A DNA stretch of 64,000 nucleotides, taken from NCBI RefSeq assembly GCF_026153515.1, contig NZ_CP110644.1, positions 3,873,501 through 3,937,500 on the forward strand, written 5' to 3'. Shown here one piece after another: positions 10,209 to 17,614 of this stretch (position 1 is the stretch's first letter; the number at the start of each line of letters is the position of its first letter). Under the pieces are notes generated by a model, which was given only the letters and a program-made list of their open reading frames with translations, had not been told where the DNA came from and made no database searches. Origin of the DNA: Pseudomonas sp. KU26590 (GTDB taxonomy: Bacteria; Pseudomonadota; Gammaproteobacteria; Pseudomonadales; Pseudomonadaceae). Both the position numbers and the translations under genes were made by a program.

Positions 10209-10323
10209 TCTTTCCGACTAAACCTAGCTAGCGCCTCTCGTCGATCCCGCCGCTAATTTTGTAACAGAGCGGCGAATCCTGAGAATCGCCACCCCTTGTT
10301 TCACTGCTTGCGATGAGTGCTCT

Positions 10324-11127
10324 CTAGCGCTCAAACAACGCCTGGATCTGCGGATAGGTCAGGCTGCCTTCGGTGACCGCTTCCGATCGCCCTTCCTGCA
10401 GAAATCCCCGTGCCAGTTGCTCGGCCTGACCCCATAAGGTCTGCGTGATGGTGGACCCGGCGCTCAAACGGCGTACGCCCAATGCGGCCAACGCGTCGGC
10501 GGCGGGCAGTCCCTGCCGCGCCAACAGATTGATGGGCAGATTGACGCCTGCAACGACGGTCTTGATTTGCTCGATATCCACCAATGCCGCCACGAACAGG
10601 CCGTCCGCACCCGCCTCCCGGTACATCTGGCCGCGTTTCAGGCTTTCTTCGACGCGCGCATGTTCAGCAACCAGACTCGCCAGGTAAACGTCGGTGCGGG
10701 CATTGATAAAAACGTCAAATCCGTTGCTGGCGGCCATGCTTTTGATCGCCTCGATCTTGCGGGCGAGCAGCTCCGGCGCGTCGGAACCGTCCTCCAGATT
10801 GATGCCCACCGCGCCCACCTCCAGTACCCGCTTAACGTTTTCCGCCACGGTCTGCGGGTCGTCCGAGTAGCCGTTTTCGATGTCGACTGACAGCGGCACC
10901 TTGATCAGCCGCGCGATGCTGGCCGCAGCGCTTACCGCGATGTCCACCGGAAACACGCGGCCATCGGCATACCCCTGCGCCCAGGCGACCCCGGCGCTGG
11001 TGGTGGCGATGGCCGTGGCGCCGAGGCTTTCGAACAGTCGAGCGCTGCCGGCATCCCAGGCATTGGGCAGGCGCAAAACGGTGGATTGGTGGTGCAGTGA
11101 GCGAAACGTCTGAGCGGAACCGGGCAT
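10324..11127 (-). CDS. Isocitrate lyase/PEP mutase superfamily protein
   Basis: The 267-residue protein follows the ICL/PEPM barrel pattern: LRLPNAWDAGSARLFESLG at the N-terminus, then TTSAGVAWAQGYADG, PLSVDIENGYSDD and GAVGINLEDGSD, and later FVINARTDVYL-like INARTDVY. These Asp and Glu residues form the Mg site of the family. Members cleave or rearrange C-C or C-P bonds in 2-oxo acids and related compounds (oxaloacetate decarboxylase, 2-methylisocitrate lyase-like); the exact substrate cannot be read here. The start at 11127 is favoured because GGAG lies 6 bases upstream; two more in-frame ATGs (11133, 11139) precede it. Confidence 0.8.
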   Translation of the reverse strand: MPGSAQTFRSLHHQSTVLRLPNAWDAGSARLFESLGATAIATTSAGVAWAQGYADGRVFPVDIAVSAAASIARLIKVPLSVDIENGYSDDPQTVAENVKRVLEVGAVGINLEDGSDAPELLARKIEAIKSMAASNGFDVFINARTDVYLASLVAEHARVEESLKRGQMYREAGADGLFVAALVDIEQIKTVVAGVNLPINLLARQGLPAADALAALGVRRLSAGSTITQTLWGQAEQLARGFLQEGRSEAVTEGSLTYPQIQALFER

Positions 11128-11211
11128 GATCATCTCCATTGATTCGGTTTCTGTGCGAGTTGTGACTTCTAGGGTGTGCGTGTGGGTGTACGAGTAGGTG
11201 GGTGCGCCAGT

Positions 11212-11751
11212 CTAGAACAGGGACGCCTGGGTCGAAGCCGTCGCCATGACGCGCTTGCCCCGCCGTGCGGGCTGATAACCCTCAAGCGTCAGCAGCAGGT
11301 GCTTGGCGTCGAGTCCACCGGCAAAACCGGTCAGCGCACCGGAGCTGCCGATCACCCGGTGGCACGGGGCGATGATGGAAATCGGGTTCTTGCCATTGGC
11401 GGCACCGACGGCGCGCACGGCGGCGGGATTACCGATCTGCAGGGCTATGTCGAGATAACTGCGGGTTTCGCCGAAGGGAATAGTCAGCAAGGCCTGCCAG
11501 ACTTTCTGCTGAAATTCAGTGCCATGAAATTCGAGCTCAAGCTCGAAGCGCTGACGCTGTCCGGAGAAGTACTCAGCGAGCTGGTGCTCGGTCCGGTCCA
11601 GGATATCGCTGCCGGCGTCTTCACTCATCGCCCCGAGCAGCACGCGGTTCGGGCGGTCGTTTTGCCACAGCACGGCCGCCAGACGCGGGCCCTTGGCGAT
11701 CAGTTTCAACTGACCGACCGGGGAGTCGATGAAACGGTAGGTGAAGGTCAT
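11212..11751 (-). CDS. ogt: Methylated-DNA-protein-cysteine methyltransferase
   Basis: The 179-residue protein has the Ogt/AGT pattern: an N-terminal alpha/beta domain (MTFTYRFIDSPVGQL), the DNA-binding helix-turn-helix around TEFQQKVWQALLTIPFGETRSY, the Asn hinge region GAANGKNP, and the active site PCHRV with the acceptor Cys130. It removes methyl groups from O6-methylguanine in a single-turnover reaction. It lacks the N-terminal Ada-type zinc domain, so it is the constitutive Ogt form. It stands next to alkA on the same strand, giving an alkylation repair pair beside the translesion operon. Confidence 0.93.
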   Translation of the reverse strand: MTFTYRFIDSPVGQLKLIAKGPRLAAVLWQNDRPNRVLLGAMSEDAGSDILDRTEHQLAEYFSGQRQRFELELEFHGTEFQQKVWQALLTIPFGETRSYLDIALQIGNPAAVRAVGAANGKNPISIIAPCHRVIGSSGALTGFAGGLDAKHLLLTLEGYQPARRGKRVMATASTQASLF

Positions 11752-11899
11752 CGTCTGGCTCCTGCTCTGACTCTTGTTCTGGGTAACAGCGCGCCTGGAT
11801 CATCCGAGATGATCCGAGATGGTTCGGGCGAGTCGAATGCCGACATACTACTCGCGCGCTCTGCACGAACCACCCGGTTCTTGCGCTCAAACTCCTGGG

Positions 11900-12820
11900 T
11901 CAGCCACCCTTCTGCCTGCCCGCCGCATCCGCTGCGGAATTCCAGATGTGCATCGCGGCGTAGGCGCGCCAGGGTTTCCAGCCTTCGGCCCGCGCCTTGT
12001 GCTGCGGCAGGCGAAGCAGCGTCGGCTCCTGCAGGGTCATCAGATTCATCAGCACCAGATCGGCGGCCGGCCAGGCGTCCGGGTCACGCCAGGCGCGCAT
12101 GGCGATGTATTCCACGGTCCAGGGGCCGATGCCGGACATGGCCAGCAACTGTCGCCGCACATCGCCGAGGTCGCCATGGCGGACGTCGAGGGACAGCTCG
12201 CCACAGGCCACCGCCGCCGCGAGACGCTGCAGGGTGTCGACGCGCTTGCCGGGCATGCCGATCTTGTCCAGGTTCGCCTGCGCCAGGGCGTCGGGCGTCG
12301 GGAATCGCCAGGCCAATTGTTCATGCAGCCCCTCGCTGACCTGAACCCCGGCGCGCTGCACCAGGCGACCGACAATCGTCGTGGCACCCTTGACGCTGAC
12401 CTGCTGCCCGACGACCGTGCGCACCGCCAGTTCGAATCCGGAAAACGCCCCCGGGACGCGCAGCCCCGGACGACGCTGCACCAGCGATGCCAGCCACGGG
12501 TCCTGTGACAGGGCTTTGTCGATGACCTGAGGTTCGGCGTACAGATCGAACATGTGTGAAACCGGCACGATCAGCTCATCAATGTGCCGGCTCACCTCAC
12601 CGTGGGCCGTCGCCAGCAGGTGCTGCCCGTCCGCCGCCAGTTCTACCGTCAAGGCACCTTCGCTGCCCATGAACTCGATGTTGCGCATGTAAACGCCCCC
12701 GACCACCGCCTCCACGCCCGCCGTCATCCGCGCCGCGAAGAAATCCAGCATGCGCTGCCAGTCGAACGGCGAATGGAAAGGGATCAGGCGCGAGGCGAGG
12801 GGTTGGAGAGATTGAAGCAT
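11900..12820 (-). CDS. alkA: DNA-3-methyladenine glycosylase II (AlkA)
   Basis: The 306-residue protein shows the AlkA architecture: an N-terminal TBP-like domain (PFDWQRMLDFFAARMTAG), then the HhH glycosylase domain with VRTVVGQQVSVKGA, the hairpin LLAMSGIGPWTVEYIAMR and the catalytic Asp254 in PAADLVLMN. It excises alkylated bases such as 3-methyladenine. The usual Arg/Lys-rich segment after the catalytic Asp is LVLMNLM, with WKPWRAYAAMHIW following as in the family. It lies 148 bp upstream of ogt on the same strand, without overlap. Confidence 0.93.
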   Translation of the reverse strand: MLQSLQPLASRLIPFHSPFDWQRMLDFFAARMTAGVEAVVGGVYMRNIEFMGSEGALTVELAADGQHLLATAHGEVSRHIDELIVPVSHMFDLYAEPQVIDKALSQDPWLASLVQRRPGLRVPGAFSGFELAVRTVVGQQVSVKGATTIVGRLVQRAGVQVSEGLHEQLAWRFPTPDALAQANLDKIGMPGKRVDTLQRLAAAVACGELSLDVRHGDLGDVRRQLLAMSGIGPWTVEYIAMRAWRDPDAWPAADLVLMNLMTLQEPTLLRLPQHKARAEGWKPWRAYAAMHIWNSAADAAGRQKGG

Positions 12821-12924
12821 GGGGAACCGCCGTCAGTCAGGGTCGGCTGACGCTAGCGTAATCAATGGAGGGGCACAAACCTTTCGGGCTGGTAGTCATG
12901 ATTGCGGGTGATCTGACGGGCCTC

Positions 12925-13060
12925 TTCCCGGCTGAAGCCGGTCCTACATGGAATCGCGTTCTAACTGTAGGACCGGCTTTAGCCGGGAAAGCGTCAGGCG
13001 TCACATCGCAAAATTGAGGGTGAGCAAAGTGGCCTATTCCCGGCTGAAGCCGGTCCTACA
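12925..13060. repeat. REP cluster (three REP hairpins)
   Basis: Three REP motifs occupy this gap between the alkA start and the histidine phosphatase stop: TTCCCGGCTGAAGCCGG at 12925, GGACCGGCTTTAGCCGGGAA at 12970 and a third inverted copy at 13037. The second and third, with the conserved spacer between them (GCGTCAGGCGTCAC and a GAGGGTGAGCA segment), form a paired unit that recurs at 48776 and 53056. Confidence 0.9.
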
Positions 13061-13081
13061 ATGCCATCGCGGAGATGCCCA

Positions 13082-13762
13082 TCAGCTCGGGCAGCCCACT
13101 GCCCCGCCATCCAGGTTCTGCTTGTAGTTTTCGTACTGCAGCGTGGCTTTGCCGTCGTTCCACTTGAGCGTGAGCACCAGCACGGAGTCGAAGTCCTCGG
13201 CGACCCAGTCTTTGACCAGTTTTATCTTCTCGCCCGACGCCTCCTCGGCGACCTTGTTGATCAGCTCCGGCAGGTAACCGTGGGACCAGGCGGTGTAGAT
13301 GGTGGCGTCGTGGTATTTGTCGCGCATCAGCTCATCGGCCAGATCACCGGTGTCGTTGGCGGCGAAGTCGATATTGACCGGCAGGCCCAGTTTGATTGCG
13401 CTGGGGCCGACGGTCATGAGCGGGCGAAGGTAGCTGTAGGAATGATCGTGCTCGCCCTCTTCAACATGGCGGCTGGGGTTCGCCGCGAAGATGAAGTCGG
13501 CTTTGCCGAACGTGTTAGGCAGCACCGTGGACAGGTCGATGGCGCGGTTCAGGCCCTGGCAGTTCAGCTGACCCAGGCCGCTTTCGGGCTTCTCGGCGTG
13601 GCGCAGAAACACCAGGGTCTGGGTGCCGTTCTTCGCCTCGGCGTGCACGCCTTTACCGGCGGCGAACCAGAAAATCGCCGAAGCGATCAGCAGGGTCGGC
13701 AACAGAAAATAGGTCATGCGCTGCATCGCGCGGGACCACAGGGGAGACGTTGAAAGGCTCAT
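13082..13762 (-). CDS. Membrane-anchored histidine phosphatase family protein
   Basis: The 226-residue protein has one N-terminal membrane segment (about residues 16-35, MTYFLLPTLLIASAIFWFAA) followed by a histidine phosphatase fold with the active-site motif FLRHAEKPESG. A second conserved His lies in AWSHGYLPELI. The usual RHG is RHA here, as in other Pseudomonas members of this subgroup. The catalytic domain should be periplasmic or membrane-associated. The phosphatase substrate is unknown. No good ribosome site precedes the ATG at 13762; starts at residues 13 or 16 are possible. Confidence 0.75.
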   Translation of the reverse strand: MSLSTSPLWSRAMQRMTYFLLPTLLIASAIFWFAAGKGVHAEAKNGTQTLVFLRHAEKPESGLGQLNCQGLNRAIDLSTVLPNTFGKADFIFAANPSRHVEEGEHDHSYSYLRPLMTVGPSAIKLGLPVNIDFAANDTGDLADELMRDKYHDATIYTAWSHGYLPELINKVAEEASGEKIKLVKDWVAEDFDSVLVLTLKWNDGKATLQYENYKQNLDGGAVGCPS

Positions 13763-14017
13763 ATCGGCATGGAATTCTGATGGCTCGTGATGGGCATGAC
13801 GCCCGATGCAACGTCCTTGTCAGCGTGCGGCTCGGTGCAGTATGGCGAGCAAATATTTCCGTATAACGAATGCCCATCAGATCAGAAAACGCTCAAGAGG
13901 TTGCACGCAACCGCCTGATTTGCCGAATTAATCGCCGAACGGTCAACTGAAGGCCTTATGACATAGGGCGGCGGCCTAATGACCTCGGGTTTCGCCTTCA
14001 GCGAGTTCTAATCCTGC

Positions 14018-14157
14018 CCACGCTCTGCGTGGGTATGCATACGAGGACGCTCCGCGTCCATTCCCGGCTAAAGCCGGTCCCACTAATAGCACGCGTTGCA
14101 TCAGTGAAACCGGTGACGCGGAGCGTCGGGGGGATGCATTCCCACGCAGAGCGTGGG
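14018..14157. repeat. Nested palindrome with central REP
   Basis: The outer arms are CCCACGCTCTGCGTGGG (14018-14034) and CCCACGCAGAGCGTGGG (14141-14157), each itself a hairpin. Inside them lie GGACGCTCCGCGTCC (14044-14058) and GACGCGGAGCGTC (about 14115-14127), and ATGCAT occurs next to both outer arms. A REP motif, TTCCCGGCTAAAGCCGG, sits at 14061 near the centre. A degenerate half copy is found at about 31168-31212. Confidence 0.85.
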
Positions 14158-14215
14158 GAACGATCATCAAGAAAATCACCGCTTACACATTGTGGGACCG
14201 GCTTCAGCCGGGAAG

Positions 14216-14514
14216 CTCTTGATCTGCTCTTGATCCGCTCTTGATCTTGATCTTCCTACGCAAAAAGCCCAGACGACACCCATCGCGACTTGGGTGCAGG
14301 CTGAACGCAGGTCTCGCGCAGTGGGCCGAGCGGCATGGATGCCGCGAGAGCCGCCCCCCGCCATGGATGGCGGATGGCGGCGGGCCCACGGAGCGAGACC
14401 GGAGTGAAGGAACCCGACGAAGTCGGGCCCAACCGAGAGCAAGCACCCTTGGTTACTTGGGGTGCTTTTCCAAGTAACTCGCCGAAGGCGAAATATCTGC
14501 CGTTAGGCAGATGC
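14216..14514 (+). repeat. REP-linked multi-hairpin repeat, copy 1
   Basis: The element starts after a REP motif (14192-14215) with TTGATC-type repeats. It continues with a branched region (stem GGTCTCGC at 14310 with GCGAGACC at 14393, enclosing GCGGCAtggaTGCCGC and CCGCCATggATGGCGG) and then four hairpins: CCCGACgaaGTCGGG, GTTACTTGG/CCAAGTAAC, GCCgaaGGC and ATCTGCCgttaGGCAGAT. Three more copies lie at 26104, 26584 and 31367. Base changes between copies keep the helices paired, so structure is conserved. Confidence 0.9.
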
Positions 14515-14556
14515 TCTTAAAGCGTTATTGACGCCAACCCCGAATCTGGTGTCTCC

Positions 14557-14570
14557 TGAAACCGGTTTCA
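14557..14570. promoter_or_regulatory. PtxS operator upstream of ptxS
   Basis: TGAAACCGGTTTCA is a perfect 14-bp palindrome identical to the PtxS binding motif described in Pseudomonas aeruginosa and P. putida. It lies about 55 bp upstream of the ptxS start, so it should mediate autorepression relieved by 2-ketogluconate. Confidence 0.9.
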
Positions 14571-14625
14571 GAGCCAAATAGCTCTCTCCATTAAGCCTGC
14601 TGATAAATCCAATAAGGTCCAGGCC

Positions 14626-15648
14626 GTGAACAGCATCTCCATCCCGACGCGCACCCGCGTCACCATGAACGACGTCGCCGACCTCGCCGGCGTCTCCAAG
14701 GCCAGCGTCTCGCGCTTCATCGGCGATAACCGCCAACTGCTGTCCGACGCCATCGCCAAACGCATCGAACACGCCATCGACACCCTTGGCTACCGCCCCA
14801 ATCAAATGGCCCGCGGCCTCAAACGCGGCCGCACCCGCCTGATCGGCATGCTCGTCGCCGACATCCGCAACCCCTACTCCATCGCCGTCATGCACGGTGT
14901 CGAAACGGCCTGCCGCAAGCACGGCTACAGCCTCGTCGTGTGCAACACCGACCGCGACGACGAACAGGAACGCCTGCACCTCGCGGCCCTTCGCTCGTAC
15001 AACATCGAAGGCCTGATCGTGAACACCCTCGGCCATCACCTGGACGAACTGCGTGAACTGCACCGCGAACTGCCGATGGTGCTGGTGGACCGCAAGGTCG
15101 ATGAACTGCACAGCGACCTCGTCGGCCTGGATAACGTCGCCGCGATCCGGCAGGCGCTGGACCATCTGCATGAAGCAGGCTATCGCGACGTGCTGATGGT
15201 CACCGAACCCCAGGACGGCACCAGTTCGCGAATCGAGCGGGTCGACGCGTTCAAAGGCCAGATTGCCCAGCGAACCGACATGCGTGGGCAGGTCTGCGAG
15301 ACCGGCGAGTCGTTGCGTGATCGGCTGCGCGACTTCCTCGTGCAACAAGGCCCCGGCCCTAAAGCGCTGTTCACCGCCAACGGCATCGCCACCCTGATCA
15401 CCACCCGCCAACTGCACGAACTGGGCTGCCACCTGTTCAACGACATCGGCCTGATCGCCCTCGACGAGCTGGACTGGTACCCGCTGGTCGGCAGCGGCAT
15501 CACATCGCTCGCGCAACCCACCCATGAAATGGGCATCACCGCCTTCGAGTGCCTGCTCAATCGACTGCGTGGCGACCAGGAGCCGGTGCGTCTGTACGAC
15601 TTCCCCGCGCAGTTGATCGCGCGCGGATCGACCCGACGACAGACCTGA
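14626..15648 (+). CDS. ptxS: PtxS, LacI-type repressor of 2-ketogluconate genes
   Basis: The 340-residue protein has a LacI HTH (VTMNDVADLAGVSKASVSRF, residues about 12-31), the hinge LGYRPNQMARGLKRGRT, and a sugar-binding core (LIGMLVADIRNPYSIAVMHGVE). Its place upstream of kguEKTD and the two matching operators identify it as PtxS, which binds 2-ketogluconate. The start is a GTG at 14626; an ATG at residue 14 (MNDVADLAG) is possible but would cut the N-terminal arm. It is separated from kguE by 117 bp holding the second operator. Confidence 0.92.
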   Translation: MNSISIPTRTRVTMNDVADLAGVSKASVSRFIGDNRQLLSDAIAKRIEHAIDTLGYRPNQMARGLKRGRTRLIGMLVADIRNPYSIAVMHGVETACRKHGYSLVVCNTDRDDEQERLHLAALRSYNIEGLIVNTLGHHLDELRELHRELPMVLVDRKVDELHSDLVGLDNVAAIRQALDHLHEAGYRDVLMVTEPQDGTSSRIERVDAFKGQIAQRTDMRGQVCETGESLRDRLRDFLVQQGPGPKALFTANGIATLITTRQLHELGCHLFNDIGLIALDELDWYPLVGSGITSLAQPTHEMGITAFECLLNRLRGDQEPVRLYDFPAQLIARGSTRRQT

Positions 15649-15738
15649 CAACAGAACTGACAATCCCCAACAGATACCGCAGGTCAGACCCTGCACACCG
15701 ACGCGAACTTTTACCCGGTTCGCTCGTTCGAACAAAAA

Positions 15739-15752
15739 TGTAACCGGTTTCA
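15739..15752. promoter_or_regulatory. PtxS operator upstream of kguE
   Basis: TGTAACCGGTTTCA differs at one position from the perfect PtxS palindrome at 14557. It lies 13 bp before the kguE ATG and directly abuts its AGAGGA ribosome site, so PtxS bound here would block the kguEKTD promoter region or early transcription. Confidence 0.85.
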
Positions 15753-15765
15753 GAGGACAATAATA

Positions 15766-16587
15766 ATGACCCTACCATCCGTTGCCATCAGCCTCGGCGC
15801 CTTCGGTGCAGATCTTGTCCGGGCGCAAGGCCAGGCCAGTTTTATCCCGTTACTCGTCGATGCTGGCGTCAAGCGCATCGAGCTGCGTGAGGAGCTGTTC
15901 AGCCCCGGCATCAACGATCAAGACTTCCCTGCCCTCGCCCACGCCATTCAGGCCCAGGGATTGGAATGCCTGTACTCGGCGCCCCTTGAGTTGTGGCTAG
16001 AAGGCAACAGTCAACCGAACCCCGCACTTAAGCCAACCCTTGAACGCGCCACCGAGTGCGGTGCGTTCTGGCTCAAAGTGTCGCTGGGGCATTTTGGCGA
16101 GCACTGCGACGTTGCCGCGCTGGCCGATCGCCTGGCGCCCTACGACGTTCACTTGCTGGTGGAAAACGACCAGACCGAACACGGCGGCCGCATCGAGCCT
16201 TTCGTGCAGTTCTTTGCGCAGATCACCGCACTGCAAATGCCCATCGGCATGACCTTCGACATCGGCAACTGGCGCTGGCAGGACCAGTCCGCCAGCGACG
16301 CCGCGCAACAGCTGGGGCGTTACGTTGAGTACCTGCACTGCAAGGCGATCACGCTGAACGCAGCGGGCAAGCTCATCGCCGTGCCGCCTTCGCCGGCGGA
16401 TCTGCAGCAGTGGGAGCAGCTCATCAAGCACATGCCAGTGAACCTGCCCCGCGCCGTTGAATACCCGCTGCAAGGCGAGGACCTGCTGCAGGTGACCCGC
16501 GAACAGGTTGCCCTGCTCGCCCGCCTTGGCCAGTCGCGACCCACTCACTCCAACGCGACGGAAACGGAGGCGCTGAGCCATGTCTGA
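15766..16587 (+). CDS. kguE: KguE, TIM-barrel epimerase/isomerase-like protein
   Basis: The 273-residue protein is an AP-endonuclease/xylose-isomerase-like TIM barrel (AP2Ec type). It contains [30 protein letters not shown] and [14 protein letters not shown], whose acidic residues fit the metal site of the fold. It is the first gene of the 2-ketogluconate operon; its precise reaction is not established. AGAGGA lies 8 bases before the ATG. It overlaps kguK by 8 bp. Confidence 0.9.
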   Translation: MTLPSVAISLGAFGADLVRAQGQASFIPLLVDAGVKRIELREELFSPGINDQDFPALAHAIQAQGLECLYSAPLELWLEGNSQPNPALKPTLERATECGAFWLKVSLGHFGEHCDVAALADRLAPYDVHLLVENDQTEHGGRIEPFVQFFAQITALQMPIGMTFDIGNWRWQDQSASDAAQQLGRYVEYLHCKAITLNAAGKLIAVPPSPADLQQWEQLIKHMPVNLPRAVEYPLQGEDLLQVTREQVALLARLGQSRPTHSNATETEALSHV

Positions 16588-17545
16588 GATCGACATTCTG
16601 TCCTTCGGCGAAACCATGACCATGCTGGTGGCCGAGCAAACCGGAGATCTGGCGCAGGTCCGCCACTTCGAGAAACGCATCGCCGGCGCCGACAGCAACG
16701 TGGCGATCGGCCTGTCGCGGCTCGGCTTCAAAGTGGCGTGGTTGAGCCGGGTCGGCAACGATTCCATGGGCCGCTTCGTCACCGACAGCCTGCAGCAGGA
16801 AGGCGTCGATTGTGCCCACGTCACCGTGGACGCCGCCCACCCCACCGGCTTCCAGTTCAAATCACTGGAGCTGGAAGGCGCCGACCCGGTGGTCGAGTAC
16901 TTCCGTCGCGGCTCGGCGGCCAGTCACCTGTCGGTCAACGACATCGTCCCCGAGCTGCTGAAGGCACGGCACCTGCACGCCACTGGCATTCCGGCGGCAC
17001 TGTCCGACACCTGCCGGGAGCTTTCCCACGTGTTGATGACGCAAATGCGCGACGCCGGTCGCAGCGTGTCGTTCGACCCCAATCTGCGGCCTTCGCTGTG
17101 GTCGAGCCAGGCGACGATGATCCGCGAAGTGAACCACCTCGCCAGCCACGCCCACTGGGTCATGCCGGGGCTGGCCGAGGGTGAATTGCTCACCGGTTTC
17201 GACACGCCGGCTGACATCGCCCGTTTCTACCTGGACATGGGCGTAGAGGCGGTGATCATCAAGCTCGGCGCCAAGGGCGCGTATTACCGCACCCAGCTCA
17301 ATGAGGCGTTCTTGCCCGGCGTGCCGGTGGCCAACGTGGTCGACACCGTGGGCGCAGGCGATGGCTTCGCCGTCGGCGTGATCAGCGCACTGCTGGAAAA
17401 CCTCGGGTTCGAACAGGCCACTGCCCGTGGCAACTGGGTCGGCAGCCAGGCGGTGCAAAGCCGTGGCGACATGGAAGGCCTGCCCACCCGTGCTTGGCTC
17501 GAGGCCGCCGACATCTCGGGAGGCGCACGACGACAGAGCGCCTGA
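16580..17545 (+). CDS. kguK: KguK, 2-ketogluconokinase (PfkB family)
   Basis: The 321-residue protein is a ribokinase/PfkB sugar kinase with the N-terminal substrate motif [10 protein letters not shown] and [14 protein letters not shown], and the C-terminal signature [12 protein letters not shown] with catalytic Asp261. It phosphorylates 2-ketogluconate at C6 using ATP after import by KguT. Its start lies inside the end of kguE (8-bp overlap), indicating coupled translation. Confidence 0.93.
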   Translation: MSEIDILSFGETMTMLVAEQTGDLAQVRHFEKRIAGADSNVAIGLSRLGFKVAWLSRVGNDSMGRFVTDSLQQEGVDCAHVTVDAAHPTGFQFKSLELEGADPVVEYFRRGSAASHLSVNDIVPELLKARHLHATGIPAALSDTCRELSHVLMTQMRDAGRSVSFDPNLRPSLWSSQATMIREVNHLASHAHWVMPGLAEGELLTGFDTPADIARFYLDMGVEAVIIKLGAKGAYYRTQLNEAFLPGVPVANVVDTVGAGDGFAVGVISALLENLGFEQATARGNWVGSQAVQSRGDMEGLPTRAWLEAADISGGARRQSA

Positions 17546-17614
17546 CACCTCGCTTTCGCACACCGAACCTCCATCACCTGCTGCGACAAAAACAACATGC
17601 TCAGGGAGCCTGAA

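Larger units (their letters stand above)
13763..14555. other. Repeat-rich intergenic region without genes
   Basis: No convincing gene is seen between the histidine phosphatase start and the ptxS operator. The space holds a nested palindrome (14018-14157), a REP motif at 14192-14215 and copy 1 of the multi-hairpin element (14216-14514), listed separately. Open frames across the multi-hairpin element are by-products of the repeat and recur with it elsewhere. Confidence 0.7.

Noticed and set aside
14241..14520. Short frames in the multi-hairpin repeats (MDAARAAPRHGW and relatives)
   Set aside because: They recur with each repeat copy and on both strands, their frames are not kept by the base changes between copies, while helix pairing is. 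Such frames are often annotated as hypothetical genes.
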